Position numbers and translations under genes: made by a program
NCBI GenBank assembly: GCA_030247855.1
Contig: JAPDRN010000004.1
Coordinates: 372,001 to 436,000 of the forward strand
Origin: Knufia peltigerae
Lineage: Eukaryota; Ascomycota; Eurotiomycetes; Chaetothyriales; Trichomeriaceae
Length of the DNA stretch: 64,000 nt
Direction of reading: 5' to 3'
Notes under the pieces: model-generated
What the model was told of the DNA's origin: nothing
Database searches by the model: none
The model's input: only the letters and a program-made list of their open reading frames with translations
Shown: positions 1-12,592 of the stretch, one piece after another
Layout: every line of letters begins with the position of its first letter
How positions within the stretch are numbered: the first letter of the stretch is position 1

Positions 1-919
1 GGTGCCGGTTCAGAAACCACCGCAAAGTCACTTGCCGTCATCACCTTCTATCTCTATCAGGACAAGACGAAACTCGAGAAACTTCGGGAGGAATTGCGCA
101 CCGTCATGCCTACGCCTACAAGTTCCGTGTCGTTGACTACATTGGAACAGTTGCCATACTTTGTAAGCTTTCGACATGACCACCCCGGCCCACATTGCTT
201 CCAACTCCCTAGATCGTTTTGTTATAATCCATACTCAATCCGTATAGAACCTATTCTGACGTGTTTGTTTCAGACCGCCGTCATCAACGAAGGCATCCGT
301 CTCATGTTTGGTGTGACTACAAGATTACCTCGCGTATCACCCACCGAAGTCCTACGGTACAAAGATTGGGTTATACCACCTGGAGTGAGTTTTGACAATG
401 ATCAACACCCAACATTCCCCATCCTATCTATGCTTGAATGGTTGCCCGTCGTGCTAATGCGTTGATACGTTCCCACGAAAAAATAGACACCAGTAAGCCA
501 ATCTAACTATTTCGTCCACATGGACAGCAACATATTTCCGAATCCCGAAATCTACGATCCAGACCGATGGATTCGTGCTGCAAAGGAAGGATTCCGTCTC
601 GATCGATACTTTGTTTCATTTTCAAAGGGTAGTCGTATGTGTGTTGGTATCAAGTAAGTAACAACAACAGGAGTTTCCTTCCAATTCCTCCTTTATACTC
701 CCACTCCTTTTCCGACGCTCACCCACTAACCCGAATCTTTGTAGCCTCGCATACGCCGAACTATACTTGACACTAGCACACGTCGTTTCCCGTTTCGACA
801 TTGAAAATTTTGACACCACGGTCGAGAGAGACATACAAATCAGTAGGGACTTGTTCGTCGGTGTACCTAGGGCTGATTCGAAAGGGATAAGGGCAAAGAT
901 TGTTGGAGTGAAGAGTTGA
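1..919 (+). CDS. Cytochrome P450, C-terminal part (5' end outside window)
   Basis: The window opens inside a P450. Four exons are readable: 1-162, 274-384, 487-653 and 745-919, all joined by GT-AG introns that keep frame. The first residues, GAGSETTAKS, are the I-helix oxygen-binding motif. An ExxR motif (EGIR, K-helix) follows at about 289-300. PERF-like PEIYDPDRW lies near 546-572. The heme loop FSKGSRMCVGIN, with its cysteine ligand, crosses the third intron. The acceptor at 484-486 was chosen because it yields TPVSQSNYFVHMD, the usual segment after the K' region. P450s are heme monooxygenases, usually ER-anchored; the anchor and substrate-recognition regions are not in the window, so family and substrate cannot be given. 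The gene converges on the permease downstream. Confidence 0.93.
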
Positions 920-1573
920 GAGAATGTCAAGCGTAATACTGCAAGCTATTTGTCCATGTTAATTCTCGGCCACCGACCTACCTGCCAACACCACACTCAC
1001 AGGAGCGATGACCACTTCACTCCCACCCAATTCCCTTTTTCCCCTCTGCTGCTATTTTAGTCGGCAAATTCGATGACGAGAATGCGTATGTACACACGTA
1101 CGTACAATGGTGAAGAACTGTACAAGTCTAAAGTCACATTTTGGTCGGGAAGGCTTCACCGGCTTTGACACGTCACATCGTGTCAAAAAAAGAGTCGGTT
1201 TACCCTCTACGAGTAGCAACAAGCAAACAAACAAACTAGTATGCTGTATATACCTGAGTTACATACTCTCTCTGTACACGATTACCAAATTGAATGGACT
1301 TGGGGAAAAGGTCCTCATCAAGAAACATGTCGTAGTCATACATCTACTCGGTAATCACACATCTTGATGTCATGTTAAGATACCACGAGGAATTACTGTC
1401 ACCACCTAGATACTCGGGAGAGATTCCGTCTTTTCATCCTTTCAATTCATTTCATCTCATTTCACGACAGTGACACCTCGTCGTTTCTTTCCCCGCGTAG
1501 GCTAGAATTTACAGGCGCTCCAAAGAAAAGAATATCCCCATCCAATTTTCATGCTTCTCGCGCAAAATCTCTC
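920..1573. other. Intergenic, convergent 3' ends
   Basis: Space between the converging P450 and permease genes. Only short, low-quality open frames are seen, and I find no RNA gene or repeat. It probably holds the two 3' UTRs. Confidence 0.5.
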
Positions 1574-3448
1574 TCAACGATGAAAATATCGAATCTCAAA
1601 TGTCCTAAACACGATATACGTCGTCGCGGCGAAGCTGAATGCCAACTCGAATCCAATGTCACCACCGAATCCGATTCCGATCAATTTGCCTATCGGACCG
1701 ATGTACCATACTTGAGCCATCCCCATGACTATTTATCAGCGTTCGTCAGCCTCCTGAATTGTTTCATTCTTTGACGGATGTCTGAAAAAAAAGGGACAAA
1801 GAAACAAAAACCGGGGGAAACTCACCAGCTCCGACGACACCGAAACAAAAAGCCCCCAAAGCGGCAAAACTAGGAGGCAGATATTTCGGTTGATCATAAT
1901 GTTCGGGACTATATCCACGGATGCCCCTCTTGAAGATGAAGTGTTCGGGGAGTGAAATGGCCGAGTACACAGCAAGCCAATACCCGATGAGCAACATGAA
2001 ATCTTCCAGGACGGCTTCAAAGTGACTGTAACCGGGGATGGCGATGGCGCAGTAGACCACGGTGCCGACGAACGTCCACAAGAAACGCGGCACCTTCTGG
2101 GCGTAGTGGGTGAGGATCTGGAGACTGAAGGTCAAACTGTAGATGTTGGGGCAGTTGTTCCCGACGATGCTGAGGGCGAGGATGACCAGACAGAACTTGC
2201 CGAATCCACCCAATGGGGGAACGAGGACTTGATGCAAGAGCCCACCGACGGCGTTGGTTTTGTAAGCGGTCGCAAATGCCGGGTCGTTGACGGTCGCGGT
2301 GGCGATGGCCAAACCGAGGGTCTCGGTGAACATCAAGGGGAAGATGAGGCCGACGAAGACGTAGAAAAAGACTCTGGTCCGAGAAGTCGTGACTGGTTGG
2401 TAGCCTGGCGGAGGAAGAGGAGAAAGGGAGGTTAGCAAAGTCTGTGCGCAAAGCCAAATGCAAGTGTAGATGCGTAGGACGGAAGGCAACGTACAGGTAT
2501 AATCACTTGCATAGCTTGACCAGCCTGTGGCGAACCCAAATACTGACGCTCCGAAGGACAAGATACTGGCCGTCTCGCCCGCTCCACTGCCCATGGGCAA
2601 GTTCTCAAAGGACCCGTGGTGCGCGAATTCGCCGAGCACGATGAGGAAGATGATGAAGCAAGGCACCCAAGAAATCATCTCGTACATGTGCACGACCTTG
2701 TACCCGAAGAGGGTGATGAGGAAAGTACACGCAGCGATGATGATGATTCCCGCCCAGCCGGGGACGTCGGGGTTGACGGCGTGCAGGAGCTGAGAGCCCA
2801 CGATGACATTGACACTCGACCATCCCAAACAAGCGAGACAGTTGAAGATGGCGATGACCTTGACGCCGTAGTCTAGGTCAATCGAGTGTCAGCGATACGG
2901 AACGCGAAACCAAGAGGATCACAACTCACAGCCAAACCAAAACCTCGACAGAATCATCTGTCTCATGCCAAACTTGGGCCCAAACGTCGAAAAGAAACAC
3001 ACCGGCATGATTCCGAGAATGTTGAAAAAGAGAATGGTCAAAAAGGCATCGACGAAGCCGAGATCAAAGACGGGAATCGCGAGGACACCGATCGCGAACG
3101 ACGAAACCACCATGTTGGCAGCGCACCACTGTTGTCGACCGTCAGTGATGATGATTCTCTCAGACTCATGTCGAATAGACGTACCATCGTGCCAACCTTC
3201 AACGTAGACTTGTCCGTCCTCTCATCTTCAGGCACGCGCTCTATGCCACGTTGTTCCACGCCAAATCGTCCAGCCAGGCGTTGCAACCTGGCGTACAGAG
3301 TATTGCCGGTGACAAACGATTCACCATGGACGGCACCCGATGCGTCCGGAACGACAATGGATCGATGCTTCTCTCCTTCTCCCACCGACAGAGGCTCGGG
3401 TTGATATTCCAGGTCGTAACCCGACTTTTCGTAAGAGGTCGTCGCCAT
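1574..3448 (-). CDS. NCS1-family purine/cytosine permease (Fcy2-like)
   Basis: Plasma-membrane symporter of the nucleobase-cation-symporter-1 family, expected to import purines or cytosine with protons. Five exons on the minus strand: 3448-3185, 3128-2930, 2872-2495, 2404-1826 and 1728-1574, giving 524 residues, a normal family length. The start is the ATG that gives MATTSYEKSGYDLEY, a typical cytosolic N-terminus. The EQRGIERVPEDER segment before the first helix is a family hallmark. About twelve hydrophobic segments follow, with GFATGWSSYASDYT in the middle and NNCPNIYSLTFSLQ later. The last exon encodes AQVWYIGPIGKLIG and FGGDIGFELAF, again characteristic of fungal Fcy permeases. Substrate choice among cytosine, adenine, guanine or hypoxanthine cannot be decided by eye. 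Confidence 0.92.
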
Positions 3449-4776
3449 TTTATAATTTTTCGGCGATTTGTGTTTCCCCCAAGCCAAGGTGAAAACACCG
3501 TCAATGAAGTGTTCTGACAACAAGCCTAGAGAGAGACCGCAAGAGAAGGGGAAACCTTGTCCATATATGTAGTGGGCGCGAAACAACCCTTTTTAATTCA
3601 ATTATCAAGAGACAGAACAAATGACCTGGTTATCGGCAAACACCATAACTGGGTGCTGGTGGGAGGCGCCGACACGCACAAATGTCGATTTTATTACTTT
3701 GCACCTTTACGAGTCCTTTTCCGTCAAACCAAACCAATGAGCCCTTGACGCACCCATCAAAGTGGGTGTCCCTCGGCGCCCAGATAAGAAACCTCCATCA
3801 GAGAAAACCCACCACAAGGGATCGCGTTTTCGTGGCCTGCCTCATTCTGGCTGGGGCCGGTCGGCAGCGAATACCACTCTGGGTCCATCCATCCATTATC
3901 AGGGTCAGCCATCCACTGAGAGCTCGAGTTGTAGTCAAGGAATCTCCAGCAAAAAACAAGCTCGATGGGTCGGAGGTCGCCTCTTATGACAGATCGCTAC
4001 TCGTAACATATCTCGTTGGCCTGGGCCAATGATTCTCACCTACCTGAGGTAATGAGCCCGTGGTTAGTACAGTACTTTCCCCTCCTTCGGCAGAGACACA
4101 CACAATCTCTCTATCTCTCTATCTCTCTCCGTCATACGCGCGCACACGCGATGGTGGCTGGCCAAATAAGCAATTCGAAGAGCGACCAACGACTCGGCTT
4201 GAAGCTTGGGCCAAAGCTTGCAACGGCCGGCTTATTTATCATTCGTAACTCGTAACTCGGGAGTGTGGAATCATCCCCCTCCCTACAATACGAGCCATGG
4301 TGTGTTCTCGAACGGTAACCCCTCCTCTCATACGCCAGTATCCGTTGTGTTGTGTCCATTTCATGATGTAAGAACTACCCAAACAACGACAAGATAAGGG
4401 TCCTTGTCCAATGTACGTACAATTGATCAATGCGATGTGCACATGATTCGTTCATCCGAGCATCAGATCAAAGCTGTCTTCTATTCCCCCAGTCAGACCC
4501 CAAAGGTCGATCAGCATAACAGTTCTCTCGTTCTCGGCTGCCTCCGCCATCGCTTTATTGGATGGAATATACGGGCAAGGCCTGGATTGTGCTTGCCAGA
4601 AGAAAGTTTCCATGTACAATCATATCACAGTCGTATCGATGTTTGGTTCTTCCTCGCAAGACTCTCTCGCATTTGCATGCATTGAACACAAAAAGTGAGC
4701 ACGACAACAACTTCTATCGGGCCATGGCAACCCCAGGTTGAATTAGGTCTTGACTCTTAACTCTTACCAGGACCTT
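3449..4776. other. Intergenic, permease promoter side
   Basis: 1.3 kb with no convincing gene. It contains a short TATCTCTC-type simple repeat near 4106-4128. Small frames here lack homology-like content or codon character. Confidence 0.5.
4106..4128. repeat. TCTCTCTA simple repeat
   Basis: Three near-perfect copies of an 8-base pyrimidine-rich unit, directly after an ACACACA run. Microsatellite-like, in the upstream region of the permease. Confidence 0.7.
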
Positions 4777-6114
4777 TCACTCCCAAGGAGTGATGTCCCT
4801 GGCATGTCTCTTCTTGAACCATCCGCTGGCCAACTTCACATCCGTCTCCACCTTCCCATCGACAATCATGTACTTGATGTTCCTCCTACCCTGACTCTGC
4901 AACCTGGAAGCCCACTCATCTGGTGTGTCCGTGATGATCCAATCGAAGCCCGTCGACAATATCCAGCCAAAGTCGGAACGGTGATCGCGTCCGTCGACGC
5001 TTGAATTGCCCACGATATTGTCGAGCAGCTTCGGCGCCTGGTTGTCCTGGTAGACGAAAACCGAGCCGTTGACCGAAAGGTCTTCGGGGAGGGAATAGTT
5101 TGCGGTGTCGAAGAACTTTTCCGATATCGGCATCACGAGGTCACCGGGAGCATAAAAGATACCTGACGTCTGGAACATACTGTCCTCTGGAGATTTCTTG
5201 AGGTCGTCGACGCGAGTTTGAATCGCTTGAAGCGGCCCATCGGTCGAGAACAGCTCAATCTCGGCTGAGATCGTGTAGTTTGTCTTCCCAAAGGCGTCGA
5301 GGCTGGCCATGGTGTCGAAGTGCACCTCGTCGATTGGGTTGTAGACGGGGATGAAGGCAAGCTGCACCCCCGAGGCGAAGGCGTCTTGCACCCACGGAAG
5401 GGCTTCAAACTCCTCGGGAGTTCGATACCACGTCGCCTGGAGCTTGTAAATGCACCATTCGTTGGCAGGTACCCCGGCGGCGTTTGTCAGATTCTTGAGC
5501 TGCCAATACGCCGGTTCGACGGCTTCCTTGTCCTTGAAGTCGAGTTGCAGCACCACGTTCATGCCACTCTCGTGGATGCTCTCGACCATGTCCGGAAGCG
5601 AAGGGACGGTCTCGTCCCTGACACGGCCACCCTCGTCACGCAAGTGCAGCTTCTCAATGAAGCCCTTGAAGGGCACGTCGCTGACCTTTGGGTTGTATCC
5701 TTGACCCGTGAAAGGGTTGTACGCGGGCTTGCCACTCTGTTCGCCGACGTCAGTCTCTCGACCCAGGCCGGCATCGTGGATCATGGGCAAGTAGCCGTCG
5801 CTCGAAAGATGGATGTCGGTCTCGATGCATTCGAGTCCAGCCTCCGAGGCACGAAAGTACGCATCACGAGAGTTCTCCGCCGTTCCGTTCCATCTGCGTT
5901 CTATATCAGCTTGCTTTCTTGCTTTCAAGGGTGAGGTGATTTGTTTTTGATCTTCTTACCGAAGTCCTCGATGTGCGCACAAGATGACAAGGTCATCATG
6001 AGGATGACGAAAGGCATCGATGATCTTCCTCACATCGTAAGGCTGACGTGCTGCATATGCAGAGAAAGACAAAAGACTAGGGACAGTCACTAGTGATATG
6101 AGGAGAGAATACAT
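4777..6114 (-). CDS. Secreted glycerophosphodiester phosphodiesterase-like protein (GDPD/PLC-like TIM barrel)
   Basis: Two exons, 6114-5960 and 5893-4777, encode about 423 residues. The first exon gives a signal peptide (MYSLLISLVTVPSLLSFSAYA) and then the catalytic start LCAHRG. The second continues with NGTAENS and ETDIHLSSDG plus MIHDAGLGR. The H-R, E-N-S, E-T-D and H-D pattern is the GDPD catalytic and metal-binding signature, so a metal-dependent phosphodiesterase fold is well supported. A late SDFGWILSTGFDWIITDTP segment matches the last barrel strands. Several N-x-S/T sequons (NLTN, NYTI, NYSL, NGS) agree with secretion. The likely role is hydrolysis of glycerophosphodiesters or lysophospholipids outside the cell. 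The fold is shared with sphingomyelinase D-type enzymes, so the exact substrate is open. Confidence 0.85.
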
Positions 6115-8084
6115 TCTGGCGTGAGTTGTTTTCTTTTTCGGACTCTTCCTCTTTCTATTGGTATTCTTTCTTTGAGGTCGATAACACTTGTGAGGGATAT
6201 CTGGGCCATTTTATAGCTGGCGGAGGAGGAACCGCAATACCGGTTCCTTGAGACTTGTGCATTCTGGAACGATTTGAAAATATCTCCTCTTCCCGTTGTA
6301 CGTTGATGTGGACTGGTATATCAAGGTCAAGCATACAGGTCTTGCCTTGCACGTGCTGATGTATTCCCATCTTATATGGTGGTCGGCCTCGTCCGGGATA
6401 TCCATGTTGCAGGCCAAGACGGCAAAGAGAGGATCAGCATCTGGGTATAGTGGGTATAGAAGTACTCCGTAGGTACCAAGGAAAACAGCATACTCTGTGC
6501 CGAGAGTATCCAGGTAACCCCCAAGGGTATATACTCCATTATACTCAGACTAGAAAGAGAAAGACTCGCAAGAGCTTGTTGATCTCTCACGACTTCCAAG
6601 CCCGCTAGATAACGCGCGGATCCATTCTATAGTGGTTTAGGTATCCGTATCTAATGCAATGATACTTTCTAAGAACTACAATACTGCATCTGCCGGATAT
6701 AAAGATTACTGTGCATTTTTTATACCCCAACCACATGTGGTGTTGAACTGGCTTCTTATAAGATACTTACTATTCTACCTTGTATGTATGTACAACAACG
6801 TGTTGACTTTGTTTTCTTAGCAGATAACTTTGTTTCTTTTCTCAGGTGGACTATTATCGTCCTCAATAGGTGTGTAACAGCATGGATACTCTCTCTATAC
6901 CTGGGGTAGGTAGCTATCGTGCCTACACTTTCACGGACAAAGTACGACAATAGCACAACACCCTCGAAATAAAGAGTCGAGACCTCCTCAGTTGGTCTTT
7001 ATTGTCGCCCATAACATCATCAATTGTTCATCAGGTTTGCCGTCATACTGGAAAACATCCCCTGAATGCCTTGTATACCATGGTATAAGGGCAACGCCTG
7101 AGGAGTTTATCGTATCCAAGGTCATTTACATCAGGCGGTATGTACGAATCTAGTGTTCGAGGCATGCGAGGCTGTCGAATCTCGAGTCCATCACCCCGCG
7201 TTTAACCGCGACTTTTCCTCCAACAAGATGCGACTTTAACCCCTTCTCCTAGAAATCACATCATCACCGCTCGGGTTCAAAAACCTTCACGTCGAGAACC
7301 GATCGGATCCCCTTTCGCCGCTGCTGAACCCTTTGAACGATGCTCCGATCAGAAGGATTCCCCGCCACACCGGAGGATTCTTGAGCTGATGACCGGACAA
7401 CGAGTGTAGAGAGAATGTTCTACGACAGTTGGGTGTACGAGCAGCTCGAGGTGCAACCGCGGCAAGAAGGAGAAGAAGAATTTGTTGAGGGCCGGCGTCG
7501 GCCTCGAATGGAGGTTACCACGGTAGGTATTGTACATAAACAAGCAGCAGTACCTCGGAAATTTCGAGGACAAAGTCTACCTGGGTAGCAGATGAGAGAC
7601 AGAAGAAGAGGAACGCGGAGAAGAGGAAGGCGGCGGGGAAAACAACCTGGGTAGTGATGATGGCCTTTTAATATCAAGGACTTTTGACATGGATCGATGT
7701 GTGAGAGATCAGCGAACGTTTCGAGGCATTGTATACGGGAGCAAGCAATGGAGAGAGAGAGAACACGATACAAGACGGGACACCATGAGATATGAATAAC
7801 GAGTAACGAGGAAACTTTTGGACGGTCACTCAGAGTAACAAAACCCCCCTCCCACAAAAACTTGATATGGAGATTCATGCCATTTAATAGGCTCAACTTT
7901 TCATTTTCTCCTATTAACTTGTATCTGCTTTTTACCAACCCTCAAATAATTCTTGCATGTATGAGTGGTGATGTGTGTGTGTGAAAGGCCTTTTGCATGT
8001 CTTTGTCTGTCCACAAGCATTTGTTCCCGCCGAAACTTTGCAGTCTTGCTTTCTCTCATACTGTGAGGGTGGGGGGAGAGTGAT
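6115..8084. other. 2-kb intergenic region without a supported gene
   Basis: The longest gene-poor stretch. The open frames (for example minus 7420-7938, plus 7415-7588) show no recognisable domain. One exact copy of the TACTCCGTA word lies at 6463-6471. The GDPD promoter must lie at the left end and the cyclophilin 3' UTR at the right end. A noncoding RNA or a small unique gene cannot be excluded. Confidence 0.5.
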
Positions 8085-9148
8085 CTATTTCTCGGCACCG
8101 CTGTCGACGATGACGGGCTTGAACTCCAGCTTGACTTGGCCAGTGCCGGATCCAGTGTTCTCAAGTTCAGCGACAATGTCCATGCTCTTCTGGTCCGCGA
8201 CCTCACCAAAGACGACATGCTTGCCATCCAACCACGAGGTAACGACGGTGGTGATGAAGAATTGAGAGCCATTGCTGTCAGTTCATCATTGTCAGTGTTG
8301 TTTTTCGTGCAGACTTTTTTGGGAGGGGAGAGGGGTTGTTTTTATTGTCTTACGTGTTGGGTCCCGCGTTGGCCATGGACAAAAGACCAGGCTTGGAGTG
8401 CTGCAGCTTGAAGTTCTCATCCGCGAATTTCTCGCCGTAGATGGACTTGCCACCGGTGCCCTAATTGAGAGTGAGTATGTGTCTCTTGTCCATCTCTTGA
8501 CGCCGTGGGAAAACCTACGTTGCCACGAGTGAAGTCACCACCCTGCAACATGAACTCAGGGATGATTCGGTGGAACTTGCTGCCCTTGTAGCCGAAGCCC
8601 TTCTCGCCAGTGCAAAGAGCACGGAAGTTCTCGGCAGTCTTTGGGACTACATCGTCGAAGAGGTTGAAATTGATACGACCCCGCTTGGCTGCACCAAAAA
8701 AAACAGAAGAGGTCAGTGATGGATTCAATCTGAGCAAGCTCAATGCAACCCGCAGGCAGGGCAGAAGAAGCGAGTGTCGACAGGCTTGGTGCTCAGCTGC
8801 GGTTGTGACTGCGGGCACAACCCTTGCGAGGGTTTTGCCAGGGTTGCGTGGGGTGACTTGGGAACTGGAAAATGAGGAAAAAGGGAAAGGGGCGAGCTTA
8901 CGAGGAGGAACATCACCACCGGATCGCTTAGCATCAGCTCGAGCACGGTCGAGAGCTGCGTCGGTGTACTCGACGTCGAACCAGGCTTTGATAGTCATGT
9001 TTGCAGGTGAAGATGAGAAAGATCGGACAGTCCAAGGGGTGGTTGTGGCAGGTCGATGAGAGAGAGATTGAAGAAGAGATGGACGAGAAGAAATCCGCGG
9101 GGTGAAGGCGTGAATTTTAGTATTGACGCAGCGGGGCAGAGCAGCCAT
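8085..9148 (-). CDS. Cyclophilin-type peptidyl-prolyl cis-trans isomerase with mitochondrial leader
   Basis: Four exons: 9148-8902, 8688-8519, 8460-8354 and 8274-8085, 237 residues. The cyclophilin core is complete: RINFNLFDDVVPKTAENF, FHRIIPEFMLQGGDFTRGN (catalytic Arg and the Gln/Phe pocket), MANAGPNTNGSQFFITT and WLDGKHVVFGEV. It catalyses prolyl isomerisation and should bind cyclosporin A. Ahead of the core is a roughly 50-residue Arg/Ser-rich, acid-poor leader (MAALPRCVNTK through RSFSSSPAN) typical of mitochondrial import, followed by an internal ATG at 8998-8996 (MTIKAWFDVEY) that would yield a cytosolic form. A further in-frame ATG lies upstream at 9190. Intron 1 is about 213 bases, long for this window. 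Confidence 0.95.
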
Positions 9149-9846
9149 GGTCACCAATTTGTGATGAGGTGAATGAGGGGTCAAAAACAAAGACTCGGGT
9201 GGCTGTCCAGATCACGTTCGGTCACGTGATGGGAAATTTTCAGTCGGCTGGCGACGCTTCTGTGCCTGTATGGGACAGCCATCCGTCAGCTCATCCCCTC
9301 GCACGCGTTTCTGTCGGAGCAGATAGGACTGAAGCTCCAGCAGGGTAAGCACTCACCGGATAAATGGACTAGAAGATGTCTGGCACCCCAATATCGACAC
9401 CACGAGCTGTACACTCCGTAGTTGCGATGGCTAAGGATGGAACTAGAAGTACGAGGACACTGTAGAATGTTGGAAATATCCTGCTACGAGTACTCTCAAC
9501 GCCAGAGATTGAGAAATGCCTCCAACTAATTGCACAATGATATAATACAATCTTGTAATGTACAATGATGTAAAGGAGAGACGCAGACAGAAAAAGCTCG
9601 AGCTCTTCCCATCATCTCGACTCGCCCGCCAAGCAGCACGTGATATAAGAATAGGGGTAACGAGGTACCCATGATAAACGAGCAATTGTACGGAGCACCA
9701 AGGTATTCATGGTCTCTGCCATCTGGTACCGCCATTCTCCGGCAGGTGCATTGATACATTATGGTTCATCTATACAAGTCTATTTCAAACCAGGCAAGCC
9801 TGTGTCTGGGTCATTTGCTTGTCGTGATACTGCTCTAACAACGCCT
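9149..9846. other. Intergenic, cyclophilin promoter and SPA2 3' side
   Basis: About 700 bases with no gene. It contains ACTCCGTA near 9413-9420 and TACGGAGC near 9689. It should carry the cyclophilin promoter and the SPA2 3' UTR. Confidence 0.5.
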
Positions 9847-12592
9847 TCAGCTAAAATCCTCCTCGCCACGTCCAGCTTCAATGGCCATGATTCTCGACAC
9901 GAGCTCTTTAGTCTCACGAGCGACCTGGAACGCCAATGGTGGCAGTGTCTGTATGACTTCCTTGCTTTGCGGGGTTCCATTATAAGCCGTTGAATCGGCC
10001 CCTGCTTGGAGCAGCTTCTCGCGACAATCCTGCAGTATCAACACAATAGGCTGTGACTTTTCAATCAACAGCGTCTGATATGAAGAAGTCTCGTTGCTCG
10101 TTCTCTCCACGGCAGTCACGACATTTCCGATGGTTCCTGCGATGGTGCTGATGTGGGTTTGAATTGGTGCTGTCGCATCGTCGTTCCGGATGGCGTCGAC
10201 TAGTGAGGTGATGGACTGAACCAGGCCATCAGTTTGATCTTCCAGGTACATCTATCAAAGTACGTTAGCTAGATTCCTTCGCGAAAGAACTGTGGTGCCA
10301 TACCTTAAGATCTTCAAGATCAGCCTCCTCCTGGCTCAGACCATACGTAGACTGAATTCCCAAACCTGTCCCGTTGAGATAGCTTGAACCATTTCGTTGA
10401 TGCCCGATTTGCATGGAACCATTTCTAGTCTCTGGTGGAGTGCTCAACGCGCTGTAGACACTTTCTACAGCACTACGGCGTCTCAGGGTCTCGGCAATAT
10501 TGAAGTAACCATTGCTCTGCAAAGGCTCCAGAGTGCCATCGTCGTCGTCTTCTAGCTCACCAGGAGGCGTAGGTCGAATTTTGACGGTGTGGAGAAGATC
10601 AACAACCGCAGCGGTCAAGTGAGAGGCAGCAGCATCAACAAGACTGACGGGTGAGAGACCGCTTGCAGAAGCGAAATTCTTGGATGCGGTGATGAGATTA
10701 TTGGCCGTGACTGAGACCTTGCTCTTCATCTTTGCTCGTTTCTTGGTAATGTCGTCATTCTTGTCGGTGCCGGCGGCATCAACATCAGAAGTGATGCTCC
10801 TTACGGCCAAAACCACAGTCTTCATGTGGTCAAGGACAGCCGCTGGATTATCGGATCTCGCAATACGAAGTAGTTCGTCAATGGAGATTTGGAATTTAGT
10901 GACATGAACGTCCTTGACCAGACCTTCGCGATCCTGGAGAGCAGCTGCATGTTGATTGGCGTCTGGTCGAGCGATACTAAGCCCGAGCGAGCTGGCACGC
11001 ACACTGCGAAGCTGTGTTTTCGTCTTGACATATCGAGCTTTCCATTCCTTGACTTCCTCTTCCAGTTTGGAAACATCGGCTTGCAATTTCTGCTCGCGAT
11101 CAGGGTTGCCTCCGGAATCAGCCATGGCTCGCATCTCTTCCAAGAATGTTTGACCTTGTCGACGAACCTCCTCGGTCAATTCTTGTTGCTGAGCAAGACG
11201 GCTCTGCAAACCTTCATTCTCTTGATCGAGTTTGAGATATTTGGTCTTCCACAAAACACTCTCGCCACTATAATTAGGCTGCTCAACCTTGAGTTTTTCA
11301 ATTTCCGCCTTCAAGGATTGATTAAGAACTTCCGCCGCTTGTAGCTTCTTCTCCAGGTCGTCGGTAGTTATTTTCCACTTCTCGGCTTCCGCGGTGGAAT
11401 TGCGAAGTTCGGTATCTCTTGCTTCGAGGCTGGCTTCCAGATCTGCCAGCTTGTCCTGCAGCTCGGTCATTGCAGGAGGAAGAGGTTTGGAATTGTAACT
11501 GACTCCGCTTTGTGAAGTCGCTGAGGTATCTCGGTCGCTTCGGGGACTAGTTAGGGAACTCTCAAGGCCGAAAGCATCGCTGGAACGGTCGTATTTCAAG
11601 TCTGTGGCCTGCGCCTCATCCTCATCTTCCACCATCATACTCTTGTTTGGAGTTATGGTGTTGCTTTGGAATTGCTTTGCCATGGGGCGTCCATAGTCGT
11701 TCATCGGTGGGTTGTCGAATTGCGGAATGCTAGTCACAGAGTCCTGTCTCTGAGAATAGCCCATTGGACCTGGGCCGAATGTTTGAGCTCTGGATGGCAG
11801 GCCATATCCCCCTCCACCGTTACTTGAGGCGACACTACCAGGACCTCTTGAGTGCGAGCGAGAACTTTCTCTCCTTCCCCCTTCGGAGCGCGCAAATTGT
11901 GGAAATCTCCTTTCTAGTTCACAGAACACATCGGTCGACAAGTCTTTGAATCGTGGCGCCTGTAAGGATGAGAGTTTCTGCCTTGCCTGGTTTCTCTTTT
12001 CGTGGAAATCCGGACGCGGTTGTAGAAATGGAGGCACGTTCTGTTGCCGCGGTGGCCGGCCAGGTAGGGGTGTGGCCGCTTGTCTACGTTGCAATTCATC
12101 GAAAACATCGGTACTTAACTCATGGAATTGCACGGGAGATAGGCGCAGCAGTTTGTCTCGGGCTTTATTGGGGCGCGGCGGGACTTGTGCACCTCCTTTT
12201 AGATATCCCTTGAGAACAGTGTAGTGCTGGAAGAGTTGCGCTTCCATCCGCCTGTATTTCCGACTCTGGTCATCTGCCAATGTGCCATCACTCGAGCGAG
12301 AAGCTGCGATTGATCCTGCTCGTGACGATCCACGTGAACCGACTTCGGAGGGACGACGTTGGCCCATAGGATCAAGAGGCCCGGGAGGGAAGTTGGCGCC
12401 ATTCGGACCAGGGCGCGGAAAGGGAGGTGCTTTGGAAAGATAGTCGTCGCCGGGGCCGTTCAAGGATGAGAAATTTCCATCATTGCGCGGTAACTGGCTG
12501 TAGTTGTTGAGACCTGACCATCCATCGCTTCCAGTCGTAGACACTGGGGACAACTCAGGCCCTCGTGAGGGCGGTGGCATTGCTGCTTGCAT
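9847..12592 (-). CDS. SPA2: Spa2-like polarisome scaffold protein
   Basis: Two exons, 12592-10304 and 10251-9847, 897 residues. Near residues 110-210 there are two Spa2-homology/GIT repeats: ARDKLLRLSPVQFHELSTDV and ARQKLSSLQAPRFKDLSTDV, each followed by an ELQRR/ELERR tail. A Ser/Gly/Pro-rich disordered stretch follows, then a coiled coil (about residues 385-560, with LQDKLADLEASLEARDTEL), and a C-terminal helical domain continued in the second exon. Spa2 scaffolds the polarisome at hyphal tips, binding formin regulators and MAPK kinases. Start MQAAMPPPSRG was chosen because it lies just before the Pro/Ser-rich N-terminus. The frame is open up to 12883, but the extra residues look like untranslated leader. 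A second Met four residues on is an alternative. Confidence 0.93.

Noticed and set aside
1580..1774. Plus-strand open frame of 64 codons
   Set aside because: It is antisense to the last permease exon, which has clear family motifs.
7420..7938. Minus-strand open frame of 172 codons, and a 57-codon plus-strand frame at 7415-7588
   Set aside because: No recognisable domain, odd composition, no splice support; not enough to call a gene.
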